From positions 1,359,501 through 1,423,500 of the forward strand of contig NZ_AP026709.1 of NCBI RefSeq assembly GCF_027923765.1: 64,000 nt of DNA. The letters are read 5' to 3'. Positions 17,523 to 26,360 of this stretch are shown here, in pieces. The first letter of the stretch is position 1, and each line of letters begins with the position of its first letter. The position numbers and the translations under genes were made by a program. Origin of the DNA: Pseudodesulfovibrio nedwellii (GTDB lineage: Bacteria; Desulfobacterota; Desulfovibrionia; Desulfovibrionales; Desulfovibrionaceae). The notes below the pieces were generated by a model that was not told the origin of the DNA, made no database searches, and saw only the letters and a program-made list of their open reading frames with translations.

Positions 17523-18446
17523 TTACTCGACCTCGGCCTCGGCTTTGCTCGCCTTCACAGCCGCCTTGATGCGACAGACCGAGCATGTGCCGGCACTGGT
17601 TGGCGATCCACATTCAATGCACGGATTGAGTTCATCTCCGGTCTCCTTCTCCAAATTAGCGAATGCAGGCTTCCCCTTCTTGAGAAAGGATTGATAGAAC
17701 TGAAACTTCTGCCCGGGGCTACGATATTCAAGTTCTCCCCACAATTCCTTATGGTGAGTAAAACTTGCACCTGAAGCATACGGACATGGGTCCGAATGTA
17801 TTTCAATACCCTTAAGAAAGGCGTAGTTGGCGGTCTCGAATTCACTCAATCGAAACAGCGGCTTGACCTTACGCACAAAACCATCACTGGCAGGCAGGGT
17901 CGGCCCCTGATCGGATAAATATGCCGTATCCCAACGCAGAGTGTTTGCGAAGAGTCGCGCCACTTCATCATCCAAATTATGACCGGTAGCGAGCACATCA
18001 AAACCCTCTTCCCGAGCAATCCGGTTAAAATGATGTCGCTTCATCTTGCCACACACGGAACAGACCGGACGTTTGACGTATTGCTTGATGTCCGGGATGG
18101 GCAACCCCCACTTCTCCATTTCAAACACACACAGGTCGAGATCATGCAGATCACAAAAATCCTCGACTTTCTTACGCGCTTTTCCCGAAGAATTGGGAAT
18201 GCCGAGGTCAATATGCAGGCCTGTAACATCATACCCCTGCAATTTCAGCTCAAGCATCAAAGCCAAAGAATCCTTGCCACCGGACAGTGCCACAAGAATA
18301 CGCTCATCATGGGTGAACATCTTTTCCCGACGGATGGCGGTTTCCACCTGTTTGGTGAAGAAAAGCGGAAAACAATCCTTACAAAACCCGGAATGATGAC
18401 TGGGCAATGCGACGCAGGCAGTTTTTTTACAACGGATACATTTCAT
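17523..18446 (-). CDS. TtuA/CTU1-type tRNA 2-thiolation enzyme
   Basis: 307 residues. N-terminal zinc finger (C3, C6, C22, C25), PP-loop LVALSGGKDS (SGGKDS 55-60), central CSVC (C129, C132), a third cysteine C221 in SDPCPYA, and a C-terminal zinc finger CIECGSPTSAGTCSVC. Three cysteines at about 129, 132 and 221 match those that bind the Fe-S cluster in Thermus TtuA, with zinc fingers at both ends. TtcA of E. coli lacks such flanking fingers, so I assign it to the TtuA/CTU1 side. It probably adenylates and thiolates a uridine in tRNA. A ThiS-like sulfur-carrier candidate lies 11 bases upstream. Confidence 0.85.
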   Translation of the reverse strand: MKCIRCKKTACVALPSHHSGFCKDCFPLFFTKQVETAIRREKMFTHDERILVALSGGKDSLALMLELKLQGYDVTGLHIDLGIPNSSGKARKKVEDFCDLHDLDLCVFEMEKWGLPIPDIKQYVKRPVCSVCGKMKRHHFNRIAREEGFDVLATGHNLDDEVARLFANTLRWDTAYLSDQGPTLPASDGFVRKVKPLFRLSEFETANYAFLKGIEIHSDPCPYASGASFTHHKELWGELEYRSPGQKFQFYQSFLKKGKPAFANLEKETGDELNPCIECGSPTSAGTCSVCRIKAAVKASKAEAEVE

Positions 18447-18457
18447 AAATAATACCC

Positions 18458-18655
18458 TTACCCTGCGGAAGTAACTTTACGAACCATGAGCGTATCACCG
18501 TTTTTCAACATACAGTCCGCGGTGAGCAGCTCGCCGTCGCGCACAACGATGGCCATGGTGGAACGGAGCTTCAATTTATTCAGCACAGCAATGACCGAAC
18601 GAGTGTTGCTCATCTCGATCTGCTCTCCGTCCGGTTCAAGATTAACCGTAATCAT
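18458..18655 (-). CDS. MoaD/ThiS-like small protein, probable sulfur-carrier partner
   Basis: 65 residues with a beta-grasp pattern: ITVNLEPDGEQIEM, SVIAVLNKLKL (helix), TMAIVVRDGELLTADCML, GDTLMVRKVTSAG. ThiS, MoaD and TtuB have this fold and end in Gly-Gly, the residue that becomes thiocarboxylate. This one ends Ser-Ala-Gly, with a single terminal glycine. AGGAGA lies upstream of the ATG. It is directly before the TtuA-like gene, as expected for a TtuB-type carrier. Confidence 0.78.
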   Translation of the reverse strand: MITVNLEPDGEQIEMSNTRSVIAVLNKLKLRSTMAIVVRDGELLTADCMLKNGDTLMVRKVTSAG

Positions 18656-18827
18656 ATGTGTCTCCTTTTCCGCCAGTCGCTTTGATGGCCAGCGGGTGGG
18701 TGGACACTACAGAGGAAGCGGGTCCTGTTCAAGCCCCCTGTCTCGGAGGGGAATTACACGAAAAACACAGTCACTCCGGGGTACCACGGCGGTATGTTAG
18801 AATCTGAATGAAAACACCAAACCTTTG

Positions 18828-18857
18828 TTGACCCAAAAGAGGGGAATCGCGTATGTT
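18828..18857 (+). promoter_or_regulatory. Candidate sigma-70 promoter of the response regulator
   Basis: TTGACC (18828-18833), 18-base spacer, TATGTT (18852-18857), 33 bases before the start codon. The ribosome site AAGGAGG is strong. The rest of the 234-base gap back to the ThiS-like gene holds no gene I can see. Confidence 0.45.
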
Positions 18858-18889
18858 GCCAATAAGGGAATAATCCTAAGGAGGATTTC

Positions 18890-19261
18890 ATGAGCCAACC
18901 GAAGATTCTCGTTGTCGATGATGAAAAACATATTCGCATGCTCTACAGGGAAGAACTGGAAGCTGACGGATACACTGTCGCCACCTCAGACGGCGAAGAA
19001 GACATCCTCGATGTAATGGAACGAGAAACCCCGACCATCGTCATTCTGGACATCAAACTTGGTGTCAGCCGCTCCGGCCTTGACCTCTTGCAGGAAATCA
19101 GGACCAAAGACCTGCAAATACCGGTCATCCTTTCCACGGCGTACGACTCCTTCCAGCACGACCTCAAATCCATTGCCGCAGATTACTATGTGGTCAAATC
19201 AGTGGACCTCTCAGAGCTGAAAGACAAGGTTCGTATGGCCCTTAATAAAGCTGGTATGTAG
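18890..19261 (+). CDS. Stand-alone CheY-like response regulator
   Basis: 123 residues, a single receiver domain with no output domain. Acidic pocket D10/D11 (VVDDEKHI), phospho-acceptor Asp near 54 in VILDIKLG, Thr in ILSTAYD and Lys in YYVVKSVD. It would act by protein contact after phosphorylation by a histidine kinase. AAGGAGG lies six bases before the ATG. No kinase is adjacent; the nearest is at 25-26 kb. Confidence 0.93.
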   Translation: MSQPKILVVDDEKHIRMLYREELEADGYTVATSDGEEDILDVMERETPTIVILDIKLGVSRSGLDLLQEIRTKDLQIPVILSTAYDSFQHDLKSIAADYYVVKSVDLSELKDKVRMALNKAGM

Positions 19262-19292
19262 CTAATCACACACAGCTTTTCATCTTTTTAGC

Positions 19293-19333
19293 AGACACCC
19301 TCCAGGCACATCCCGGGGGGTGTCTTCGTTTAA
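19293..19333 (+). terminator. Terminator-like hairpin after the response regulator
   Basis: AGACACCC (19293-19300) pairs with GGGTGTCT (19318-19325) around a 17-base loop; TCGTTTAATTTT follows. Confidence 0.6.
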
Positions 19334-19409
19334 TTTTCGCACCTGCCCAACAATTTCTACTGAGACATTCCTCTTGCCGTGCCGCCCTCCGGCATGGTAG
19401 CCGCATCGC

Positions 19410-20051
19410 ATGTTCGACATTACCGCACAGGACCTCCAACTGTATCTTATCATGGCTCCGGGCCTGCTCATTGCATTGGTTTGTCACGAAGTAGCCCATG
19501 GTTACGTGGCCTATCTGCTCGGTGACCCCACAGCCAAGTCCCAGGGACGATTGACGCTCAACCCGCTCAAGCACCTGGACCCCATCGGCACGTTGGCCTT
19601 TTTCTTTGTCCAGTTCGGCTGGGCACGCCCCGTTCCGGTTAATGCACGATATTTCAGAAACCCACGTCAAGGCATGATGCTGACAGCTATGGCGGGACCA
19701 GGGATTAACTTCCTGCTGGCCTCAATTTTTGCGCTGATCTTCCACGCCATGGTCGCTTTTGACATCAACGGACAGAGCGCATTCTATGCTGTGGCCTATT
19801 ATGGCGTATTCGTGAACCTTATTCTCGGCGTATTCAACCTTTTGCCCATTCCACCTCTGGACGGCAGCAACGTTGTCGCGTACTTTCTACCGCCGCAGGC
19901 AGCCTACAAGTTCATGTCCCTAAGCCGATATGGTTTTATTCTCCTCATCGGCATTATCATGCTGGGACGCTTCACCGGCTTTTCACTGGTTGGCGAGATC
20001 ATTCTGCCTATGGTTCGCGCCATGGCCGGTCTACTCGGCATCCCCATGTAA
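19410..20051 (+). CDS. M50 family site-2 protease-like membrane protein
   Basis: 213 residues with about five membrane helices. Zinc site H26-E27-x-x-H30 in LVCHEVAHGY, and the third ligand Asp151 in LLPIPPLDGSNV. The pattern LNPLKHLDPIGTLAFF with GWARPVPVNARYFRNPR is typical of the short, PDZ-free class of site-2 proteases near tryptophanyl-tRNA synthetase in deltaproteobacteria. The family cuts substrates inside the membrane; the target is unknown. trpS starts 24 bases later, so they probably share a transcript. Confidence 0.9.
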   Translation: MFDITAQDLQLYLIMAPGLLIALVCHEVAHGYVAYLLGDPTAKSQGRLTLNPLKHLDPIGTLAFFFVQFGWARPVPVNARYFRNPRQGMMLTAMAGPGINFLLASIFALIFHAMVAFDINGQSAFYAVAYYGVFVNLILGVFNLLPIPPLDGSNVVAYFLPPQAAYKFMSLSRYGFILLIGIIMLGRFTGFSLVGEIILPMVRAMAGLLGIPM

Positions 20052-20075
20052 CCCTTTAAACAACACCAATTCATC

Positions 20076-21065
20076 ATGAGCGAAAGACAACGCATCGTTT
20101 CAGGCATGCGGCCCACCGGCCCCCTTCATCTCGGTCACTACTTCGGCGTCATTGCCAACTGGGTCAAACTCCAGGAAGAGTACGACTGTTTCTTTTTCGT
20201 GGCCGACTGGCACGCCCTGACCAGCGAATACGCCGATCCCACCAGAACCAAAGGCTTCGTTCCCGGTCTGGTCAAAGATTGGATCGCCGCAGGTCTGGAC
20301 CCGGAAAAATGCAGCATCTTCCAGCAGTCCATGGTCAAAGAACACGCTGAATTGAACCTGCTACTGGCCATGATCACCCCGCTAGGCTGGCTGGAGCGGT
20401 GTCCTACATACAAAGAACAAAAAACCGAACTGGCACAGAAAGAACTGAACACCTTCGGATTCCTCGGTTATCCCGTACTCATGACTGCTGACATCCTGAT
20501 GTACAAGCCGTGCGCCGTGCCTGTAGGCAAGGACCAGCTTCCGCATCTGGAACTGACCCGAGAGATAGCCCGTCGCTTCAATCACCTGAACAAGACGGAA
20601 CTCTTCCCGGAACCGGCAGACATGCTCACCGAAGAATGTAAGCTGCCCGGTCTGGACGGTCGCAAAATGTCCAAGAGCTATGGTAACTCCATCATGCTTT
20701 CCGAGCCTATTGACGAGATCATGCCTAAACTGCGCGGCATGAAAACCGACGAAAATCGTCTGCGCAAATCCGATCCGGGTGATCCCAATATTTGCAACCT
20801 CTACCCCTACCACAAGCTCATGACCGATCCGGCCAGACTCCCTGAGATTCAGGAAGGTTGCCGCAATGCGTCCTGGGGTTGTGTTGATTGCAAAAAGGTG
20901 CTCATGGAGTCCATGGAAACCTTCCTGACGCCTTTGCACGAACGCCGCGCCGCCTGCACTGATGCAATGGTTCAGGAAATCCTGCACGCAGGGAATGAAA
21001 AGGCCCGTGCGTACGCCCGAAAGACCATGGACGAAATCCGTCAGGTCATGAACTTCGACTTCTAA
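20076..21065 (+). CDS. trpS: Tryptophanyl-tRNA synthetase
   Basis: 329 residues, normal length. Class I synthetase with GMRPTGPLHLGHYFGV (HIGH motif as HLGH, residues 18-21) and GRKMSKSYGN (KMSKS near 204). It charges tRNA-Trp with ATP and tryptophan. A cysteine cluster (CRNASWGCVDCKK) near residue 270 appears in many deltaproteobacterial TrpS. No good ribosome site precedes the ATG, consistent with coupling to the protease gene. Confidence 0.97.
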   Translation: MSERQRIVSGMRPTGPLHLGHYFGVIANWVKLQEEYDCFFFVADWHALTSEYADPTRTKGFVPGLVKDWIAAGLDPEKCSIFQQSMVKEHAELNLLLAMITPLGWLERCPTYKEQKTELAQKELNTFGFLGYPVLMTADILMYKPCAVPVGKDQLPHLELTREIARRFNHLNKTELFPEPADMLTEECKLPGLDGRKMSKSYGNSIMLSEPIDEIMPKLRGMKTDENRLRKSDPGDPNICNLYPYHKLMTDPARLPEIQEGCRNASWGCVDCKKVLMESMETFLTPLHERRAACTDAMVQEILHAGNEKARAYARKTMDEIRQVMNFDF

Positions 21066-21132
21066 GCAAAAAAAATATATATAGTGCATTTCCCGAACTC
21101 TTTCCGGGACCACACAACATTCAGGAGATTCT

Positions 21133-21561
21133 ATGGCAGCCCAGAAAGGCAGCACTGTCAAAGTCCATTACACCGGTACCCTCAAGGCTGACGGCAGCCA
21201 GTTCGATTCCAGTGAGGGCCGCGAGCCTCTCGAGTTCCAATTGGGTGAAGGTATGGTCATCGCCGGTTTCGAAAAAGCCGTCATCGGCAAGAATGTCGGC
21301 GACTCCATGACCGTGGAGATTGCACCAGAGGAAGGCTACGGCAATCCCAATGAAGAACTGGTCTTCCAGGTCCGCAAGGAACAACTTCCCCCGAACGTCG
21401 AGTTGGAAGAAGGCATCATGCTGGAAATCCGCACCGAAGACGACCACCCCGCATACGTACGCGTCACCGCGTTCGACGAAGAGATGGTCACGCTTGACGG
21501 TAATCACCCCTTGGCGGGAGAAACCTTGATTTTTGACATTGAACTCGTGGAAGTTGCGTAA
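21133..21561 (+). CDS. SlyD-like FKBP peptidyl-prolyl isomerase
   Basis: 142 residues. FKBP core VKVHYTGTLKADGSQFDSSEGREPLEFQLGEGMVIAGFEKAVIGKNVGD, then an inserted flap (EEGYGNPNEELVFQVRKEQLP...) as in SlyD, then DGNHPLAGETLIFDIELVEV. It isomerises peptidyl-proline bonds and chaperones folding. SlyD in E. coli also aids nickel insertion into hydrogenase, but the His-rich metal tail is missing here, so a nickel role is not supported. CAGGAG precedes the ATG. Confidence 0.94.
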   Translation: MAAQKGSTVKVHYTGTLKADGSQFDSSEGREPLEFQLGEGMVIAGFEKAVIGKNVGDSMTVEIAPEEGYGNPNEELVFQVRKEQLPPNVELEEGIMLEIRTEDDHPAYVRVTAFDEEMVTLDGNHPLAGETLIFDIELVEVA

Positions 21562-21584
21562 ATAACTTCACATTGATTAAAATC

Positions 21585-21632
21585 CCCCCGCCTCTTGCTG
21601 AATTCGGCGAGGGCGGGGTTTTCTTTTTTTTA
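21585..21632 (+). terminator. Rho-independent terminator after the FKBP gene
   Basis: CCCCGCCTC pairs with GAGGGCGGGG around a loop of about ten bases, followed by TTTTCTTTTTTT. Confidence 0.92.
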
Positions 21633-21649
21633 ACAGGCGGACACATCAC

Positions 21650-22825
21650 ATGAGTATTTCAAAACGCTGTAGCGACCTGACCCCGTTTCTGGTCATGGAA
21701 ATCCTTGAGGCTGCTCAGGCCATGGAGCGTAATGGCGAATCCATCATCCACATGGAAGTCGGCGAACCAGACTTCGATACACCGGACTGCGTCAAACGCG
21801 CTTCCTGTGAAGCTCTGGACAAAGGCCACACCCACTACACCCATTCATTGGGTCTCATCGAACTGCGTGAGGCCATCTGCGATGACTATCGCGAACGGTA
21901 CGATATTGCTATTGACTCGGCGAACATCGCGATCACACAGGGCACCAGCCCGGCCATGCTCGCCCTATTCTCAGCGATTCTAGAAGACGGTGATCAGGTC
22001 ATCACCAGTGATCCGTGCTACGCCTGCTACGATAATTTCATAACCTTTGCAGGGGCCGAACCTGTCAAGATCCCAGTGTCCGAAGACGACGCCTTCCAGT
22101 ACCGCGTATCCGCCATTCGTGAAGCACTCAAGGCCAACAAAAACATCAAGGCCATTCTCGTCAACTCCCCGGCCAACCCCACTGGCACACTGCTTTCCAA
22201 GGAACGCATGCAGGCCATTGCCGAACTGGCTGAAGAATACAATCTCTGGATCATATCCGACGAAATTTACCATGGTCTGGTTTACGAAGGAAAAGAACAT
22301 TCCATCCTTGAATTCACTGACCGCGCCTTTGTCCTAAACGGTTTCTCCAAGCTTTATGCCATGACCGGCTGGCGGCTGGGCTATCTCATTGCCCCGCCTG
22401 AATTCATGCGCACCTTACAGACCGCGTGCCAAAACTTCTTCATCTCCGCCAACAGTATGGCTCAGTGGGGCGGTGTGGCCGCACTCAAGGAAGGCGCACT
22501 CGACGTAGAACGCATGAAAACCACCTACAACAAACGCCGCCTGTACATCCTTGAACGACTGACCGGCATGGGCTTCGACATCAAGCATCCACCGACCGGC
22601 GCATTTTACGTGCTCGTCAACATGCAGCATCTGGCCGCAAAATTTGATGGCAGTTCACTCAAGCTTGCCTATGATATTCTGGAAAAAGCAAAGATCGGCG
22701 TTACTCCCGGAATCGATTTCGGTAAAGGTGCAGAAGGGTTCATTCGCTTCTCCTACGCCACCTCCATGGACAATATCAAAGAAGGCATGGACCGACTCGA
22801 ACAGTATCTCAAAAACAACAACTAA
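21650..22825 (+). CDS. Class I/II pyridoxal-phosphate aminotransferase
   Basis: 391 residues. PLP lysine K234 in LNGFSKLYAMTGWRLGY, NPTG at 176-179, SDEIYHGLVY (PLP Asp/Tyr) and R242. The entry IIHMEVGEPDFDTP is typical of the aspartate/valine-pyruvate-like group (AspC/AlaT/Avt relatives). Exact substrate is not readable; aspartate, alanine or branched-chain substrates are possible. It has its own upstream terminator boundary and a terminator after it, so it appears monocistronic. Confidence 0.92.
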   Translation: MSISKRCSDLTPFLVMEILEAAQAMERNGESIIHMEVGEPDFDTPDCVKRASCEALDKGHTHYTHSLGLIELREAICDDYRERYDIAIDSANIAITQGTSPAMLALFSAILEDGDQVITSDPCYACYDNFITFAGAEPVKIPVSEDDAFQYRVSAIREALKANKNIKAILVNSPANPTGTLLSKERMQAIAELAEEYNLWIISDEIYHGLVYEGKEHSILEFTDRAFVLNGFSKLYAMTGWRLGYLIAPPEFMRTLQTACQNFFISANSMAQWGGVAALKEGALDVERMKTTYNKRRLYILERLTGMGFDIKHPPTGAFYVLVNMQHLAAKFDGSSLKLAYDILEKAKIGVTPGIDFGKGAEGFIRFSYATSMDNIKEGMDRLEQYLKNNN

Positions 22826-22837
22826 AATTCTCCCTTA

Positions 22838-22877
22838 AAAAAGACCGAGGCCTGTACATCAGGCCTCAGTCTTTTCG
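22838..22877. terminator. Bidirectional terminator
   Basis: AAGACCGAGGCCTG (22841-22854) pairs with CAGGCCTCAGTCTT (22860-22873), one mismatch, flanked by A and T runs, between two convergent genes. Confidence 0.88.
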
Positions 22878-22901
22878 ATACTCATAAAAAAAACACACGT
22901 T

Positions 22902-23516
22902 CTAAACGTGGATATCCAGCCCCTTGTAAGCCACACCGCCCGCGCCAAACATCATTCCACCGCCTGTAAAAAGTGACGTCGTATTCATATTAGATGCATA
23001 CCACCACGCCATAGCCTCAGTCTGAAGCGTCTGCTCCATATCCTGCGGCGACAACCTGCTTTCTGCAACGCCTGCCAGTTTCCCGAACTGAAGAATCTCA
23101 CCCAGCTCATTCACCCGTGCAGGGTTCGTACTGAAATACGCATTGATCATTTCCCGATGCGGATGATCTCCGGCCACAGTCACGCCACCCGCCGGATCAT
23201 ATGACAAACGAAACGGTGCCGACACGTTCACACCAAGATCAGCCAGATCGTCACTTACGTCTCGGTTCCATCCACTTTGCAATGCATCATGATAATCCGA
23301 CACGGCCTTGAACGACACTCTATCATCACCAACATCAGCAACCTTCGACAAAAGCGCACGAATATGATCCCGCACACTCCCTTGTATATCGGCATCAGTT
23401 TCCTGTCGTTTTTTTGACTGCTCAGGACCAAGCGAAAAATCGGCCTCGCCCTGTGTGCGCTTCGGCCTTTTGTACGTGTATCCTTGTACAGTCTGTTCAA
23501 TAGGTTGCGTCGACAT
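22902..23516 (-). CDS. Conserved protein of unknown function
   Basis: 204 residues from the ATG at 23516-23514; AAGG lies five bases upstream, and the longer frame to 23603 lacks this. The first 60 residues are polar and basic (YTYKRPKRTQGE) and probably unstructured. The middle is helical, followed by LSYDPAGGVTVAGDHPHREMINAYFSTNPARVNELGEILQFGKLAG. The end is glycine-rich (LFTGGGMMFGAGGVAYKGLDIHV). No signal peptide or catalytic motif is visible. I do not recognise the family. Confidence 0.75.
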   Translation of the reverse strand: MSTQPIEQTVQGYTYKRPKRTQGEADFSLGPEQSKKRQETDADIQGSVRDHIRALLSKVADVGDDRVSFKAVSDYHDALQSGWNRDVSDDLADLGVNVSAPFRLSYDPAGGVTVAGDHPHREMINAYFSTNPARVNELGEILQFGKLAGVAESRLSPQDMEQTLQTEAMAWWYASNMNTTSLFTGGGMMFGAGGVAYKGLDIHV

Positions 23517-23668
23517 AGGAGCCTTCTCTCCACATAATGATTTACTTGAATCGAACAGCAAGCTATACATTTTATAGCACAAAATGTACCAGCCGCATTG
23601 CACGGACCGGAAAACATAGGTATACTTAACCTTATTAGGCCAACCACGAACTTTTAAGGGTTACACAT

Positions 23669-23965
23669 ATGCATGAGAAATCATTGATTATCAACGGCGT
23701 TAACGTCACTAATATCATCAATCGAAATGAAAGCCGCGTGGCGGCACTTATCCCGGAATTAATTCAGGAATACTATCCTGATTTCATTTTCGAAGATCTC
23801 GATATTCAGGATATCTATGCACTCACTCTGAATCTGATCCCCGCAGGTTACGCCCAGACCGGATCAATAGTTCTGTCCAACCGATTGTCAGATTTCGAAA
23901 TAAACTCAAAAATCCGCATCGCCATCGAACGAGTCCTCGACAATCCCACCCGTGTGACTGGATAA
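23669..23965 (+). CDS. ComFB-like protein
   Basis: 98 residues. The pattern ESRVAALIPELIQEYYP, DIQDIYALTLNLIPAGY, FEINSKIRIAIERVLDNP fits the late competence protein ComFB family (PF10719): a helical region, then a conserved ALxxxPPxY-like motif, then a closing helix. Cyanobacterial members have been reported to bind cyclic dinucleotides. This copy lacks the cysteines common in others. The start ATG follows AAGGG. It is divergent from the unknown gene at 22.9 kb across 152 bases. Confidence 0.72.
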   Translation: MHEKSLIINGVNVTNIINRNESRVAALIPELIQEYYPDFIFEDLDIQDIYALTLNLIPAGYAQTGSIVLSNRLSDFEINSKIRIAIERVLDNPTRVTG

Positions 23966-24081
23966 TAAAAATATATTTGATGTGCCTCCAAAAACTGGAG
24001 GAAAGGAAAGGGGATAAAAACACTTTTTTCACTGAGCGCACGGCTTTAATGCATCTTCAAAAAAAACATAAATAAAATTCA

Positions 24082-24708
24082 ATGATCAATAATTATGTTG
24101 TCTACGTCCTTCTGGCGATCACAATTACTGCCATTCCAGGACCAGCTGTTATTCTCACCATACGAAACAGTCTAAAATATGGCTATAAAGCATCTATTGC
24201 CAATATCTTAGGAAACTTTATTGCCATGGTTCTGCTGGCGACACTTTCTGCAGTTGGACTAGGAGCTTTAATTATCTCTTCATCTTCGTTATTTGTTATT
24301 CTCAAAGTTTTCGGGTGTCTTTACTTGATATATCTGGGTATAAAATCTTGGAAAACACCTTGTATTCAAAAAAGAAACCACCAAAAAGAACAACAAATCA
24401 ACAACCAAAAATTTACGGTTCTGTTTAAAGAAGGATTGGGAGTTGGTATCAGCAATCCAAAAGCCATTGCCTTTTTCACAGCCCTTTTCCCTCAATTTGT
24501 TGACCCAGCCAGAACTTTCATCCCGCAATTCTTAACTTTAATCCTCACCATTGAAGTAATTTCTTTCATTATTTTGACAAGTTACGCAATATCAGCGTCG
24601 TTAGCCTCGCCTTTCTTATCAAAAAAAAGAGCAATGGCTATTTTCAACAAACTGACTGGTATTTCTTTTATTGGATTTGGAATCGCTCTTCTCTGTGAAG
24701 ATTCATAA
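24082..24708 (+). CDS. LysE/RhtB family amino-acid exporter
   Basis: 208 residues, about six helices. ITAIPGPAVILTIRNSLKYGYKASIANILGNF at the start, YLIYLGIKSW, FKEGLGVGISNPKAIAFFTALFPQFV in the middle. These are LysE/RhtB family marks (GPxxxxxxRxxLxxGxxxG, NPKxxxFF). Members export amino acids or homoserine lactones. The gene and the gap before it are clearly more AT-rich than their surroundings and there is no good ribosome site, which suggests fairly recent acquisition. Confidence 0.88.
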   Translation: MINNYVVYVLLAITITAIPGPAVILTIRNSLKYGYKASIANILGNFIAMVLLATLSAVGLGALIISSSSLFVILKVFGCLYLIYLGIKSWKTPCIQKRNHQKEQQINNQKFTVLFKEGLGVGISNPKAIAFFTALFPQFVDPARTFIPQFLTLILTIEVISFIILTSYAISASLASPFLSKKRAMAIFNKLTGISFIGFGIALLCEDS

Positions 24709-24771
24709 CCCTACACCGCCATCCTTCCATCTAAATTTTCTACCAAATTTGACTGGCGGCGTTGGCAGCAG

Positions 24772-24966
24772 TCCGCAAAAAATAGCGTGGGATATCTTCC
24801 TAATTACAGAAGATATCACACGCGTTTTTTTGCGGATATTCCATACCCCGGCCTTCCAAGCACAGTAACCATGCACGAATGCGCCTATATGATTCCAAAG
24901 GCTCTCGGCCTCTGCCGGGTTCAGAGCAGCGCCCTAGTTCCATGAAATAGACCGCCGATAGCCACC
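24772..24966 (-). ncRNA. Structured ~195-nt element, copy 1 (candidate sRNA or 3' UTR)
   Basis: The low-numbered end is a long hairpin, arms 24772-24799 and 24809-24836, 28 bp with three mismatches, ending in a T run on the minus strand. The rest aligns with 26421-26549 in the same orientation; a block of about 65 bases next to the hairpin is roughly three-quarters identical. On the minus strand it starts 22 bases after the kinase stop codon and ends in the terminator-like hairpin, so it would be the 3' part of the kinase transcript or a separate small RNA. Stem bases differ between copies but mostly still pair, which supports an RNA role. Confidence 0.55.
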
Positions 24967-24988
24967 ATTCCTTTCCCTCAAGTAAGTA

Positions 24989-26170
24989 CTATTTTACCAT
25001 GATACTGAGAGGAAACGTGACATAAAAACAACTTCCCTTTCCCAGCACTGATTCGGCTAAAATTTCACCGTGATAGTGTTCTACTATTTGCTTACAAATC
25101 GGAAGCCCCAAGCCTGTTCCAAGTTGGGAAGAACTGAGAGTATTCCCTTTTTTTGCGACGTAATATTTGTCGAATATTCTAGTGATATTTTCAGCAGTCA
25201 TGCCAACACCTTCATCACTGACCGCGATCTCTATATGCTTATCATTCACTGACGCGGTGATGACGATTTCACCCGAATCCGTAAACTTAATTGCGTTACT
25301 CAAAAGATTGACAAGGACTTGTGTAATCAAATCCACATCCAAATACATTGAAGGAAGCGGCGAGTGCGTACCGATAGTCATCGTCACGGATGGCTTTTCA
25401 AGAACAAGACCCTCCACCGCCGTTACCGATGATTGAAGCACATCTTCCAACGAAGTGGGTTCATCGTTCCATGTAGCCTGACCCGATTCAATCTTAGCAA
25501 GATCAAGTACATTATTAATCATTCGGGTCAGTCTGCTGCACTCGTAGGAAATAATGGATATATTCTTCCGAATCCTATTCTCTTTTTTTGCAAGAGGTTC
25601 TGGAATAACATTCTCTGAACTGATCACATCAAAATCTTTTTTTATAAGCTTGGTAAAACCAAAAATGGAAGTAAGAGGAGTTCGCAACTCATGAGATACT
25701 TGCGAAAGAAAATCAGACTTCAGTTGTTCAGCCTCCTGCGCCATTTCTTTTTGTTTGATTTCCATCTTCAGATTATCATTAAGTCTGATCAACTTATCCT
25801 GATTCTCTTCAAGCTTTCTGGCATGTTCTCGCAACTCCTTATTGGTATTGTTCAACAAACCAAAGGCCTTCCGCTGAATAATAATTCCAATATAGACAAA
25901 GACTGCACCGAAAAAGAAAACAAGAGCAATAAACAGATCGTTTACAACATCGAAATGACCGATAAAAATAAAAATAACGAGTATATATGCAAAAAAGAAA
26001 AAGACCATGAAGGCCATATGCATTTTTATCAAGCTTGAGGTCCGTTTTGGGAACCCTTCTATCGAATCGTGGACGGTGAGCATCAAGCTCTTATGATAAA
26101 GTATGCTTCGCAGCATCACCAGTGCACCTAAAAAAATTAAAATGCACGCCAGTATTGTGCTCCACGTCAT
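24989..26170 (-). CDS. Membrane-bound histidine kinase
   Basis: 393 residues. Three membrane helices at about 5-23, 51-71 and 78-99, a coiled coil at 110-150, the phospho-acceptor His160 in SQVSHELRTPL, an N box LVNLLSNAIKF, G1 SDEGVGM, F box IFDKYY and G2 GTGLGLPICKQ. It should autophosphorylate in response to an unknown membrane or cytoplasmic signal. It has no large periplasmic sensor. AAAAGGAG precedes the ATG. No response regulator is next to it; the only one in the window is the single-domain protein at 18.9 kb. It is bracketed by two direct copies of the structured element. Confidence 0.93.
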   Translation of the reverse strand: MTWSTILACILIFLGALVMLRSILYHKSLMLTVHDSIEGFPKRTSSLIKMHMAFMVFFFFAYILVIFIFIGHFDVVNDLFIALVFFFGAVFVYIGIIIQRKAFGLLNNTNKELREHARKLEENQDKLIRLNDNLKMEIKQKEMAQEAEQLKSDFLSQVSHELRTPLTSIFGFTKLIKKDFDVISSENVIPEPLAKKENRIRKNISIISYECSRLTRMINNVLDLAKIESGQATWNDEPTSLEDVLQSSVTAVEGLVLEKPSVTMTIGTHSPLPSMYLDVDLITQVLVNLLSNAIKFTDSGEIVITASVNDKHIEIAVSDEGVGMTAENITRIFDKYYVAKKGNTLSSSQLGTGLGLPICKQIVEHYHGEILAESVLGKGSCFYVTFPLSIMVK

Positions 26171-26360
26171 CCCCGCTCCTTTTCACGCAATAAATAGTAA
26201 CGCCTTCTACTCCAAGTTTATTGGTTGCATCGTGATTCATAATTGTCCAGTATAACATATATGTAATCATTGATGACACATTCAACTATACATTTGATGT
26301 CACCACAGTCATCCCCTTCCCCAAAAACCAAAAGTCTAGCTGGCTATATTAACAACCGTT
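26171..26360. other. Gene-free stretch upstream of the kinase
   Basis: No reading frame of note. On the minus strand TATACT (26254-26249) could be the kinase -10 box, about 80 bases before its start. AT-rich. Confidence 0.35.

Noticed and set aside
21066-21132. Small hairpin between trpS and the FKBP gene as a terminator
   Set aside because: TCCCG/CGGGA is only five pairs and no T run follows, so I do not call it.
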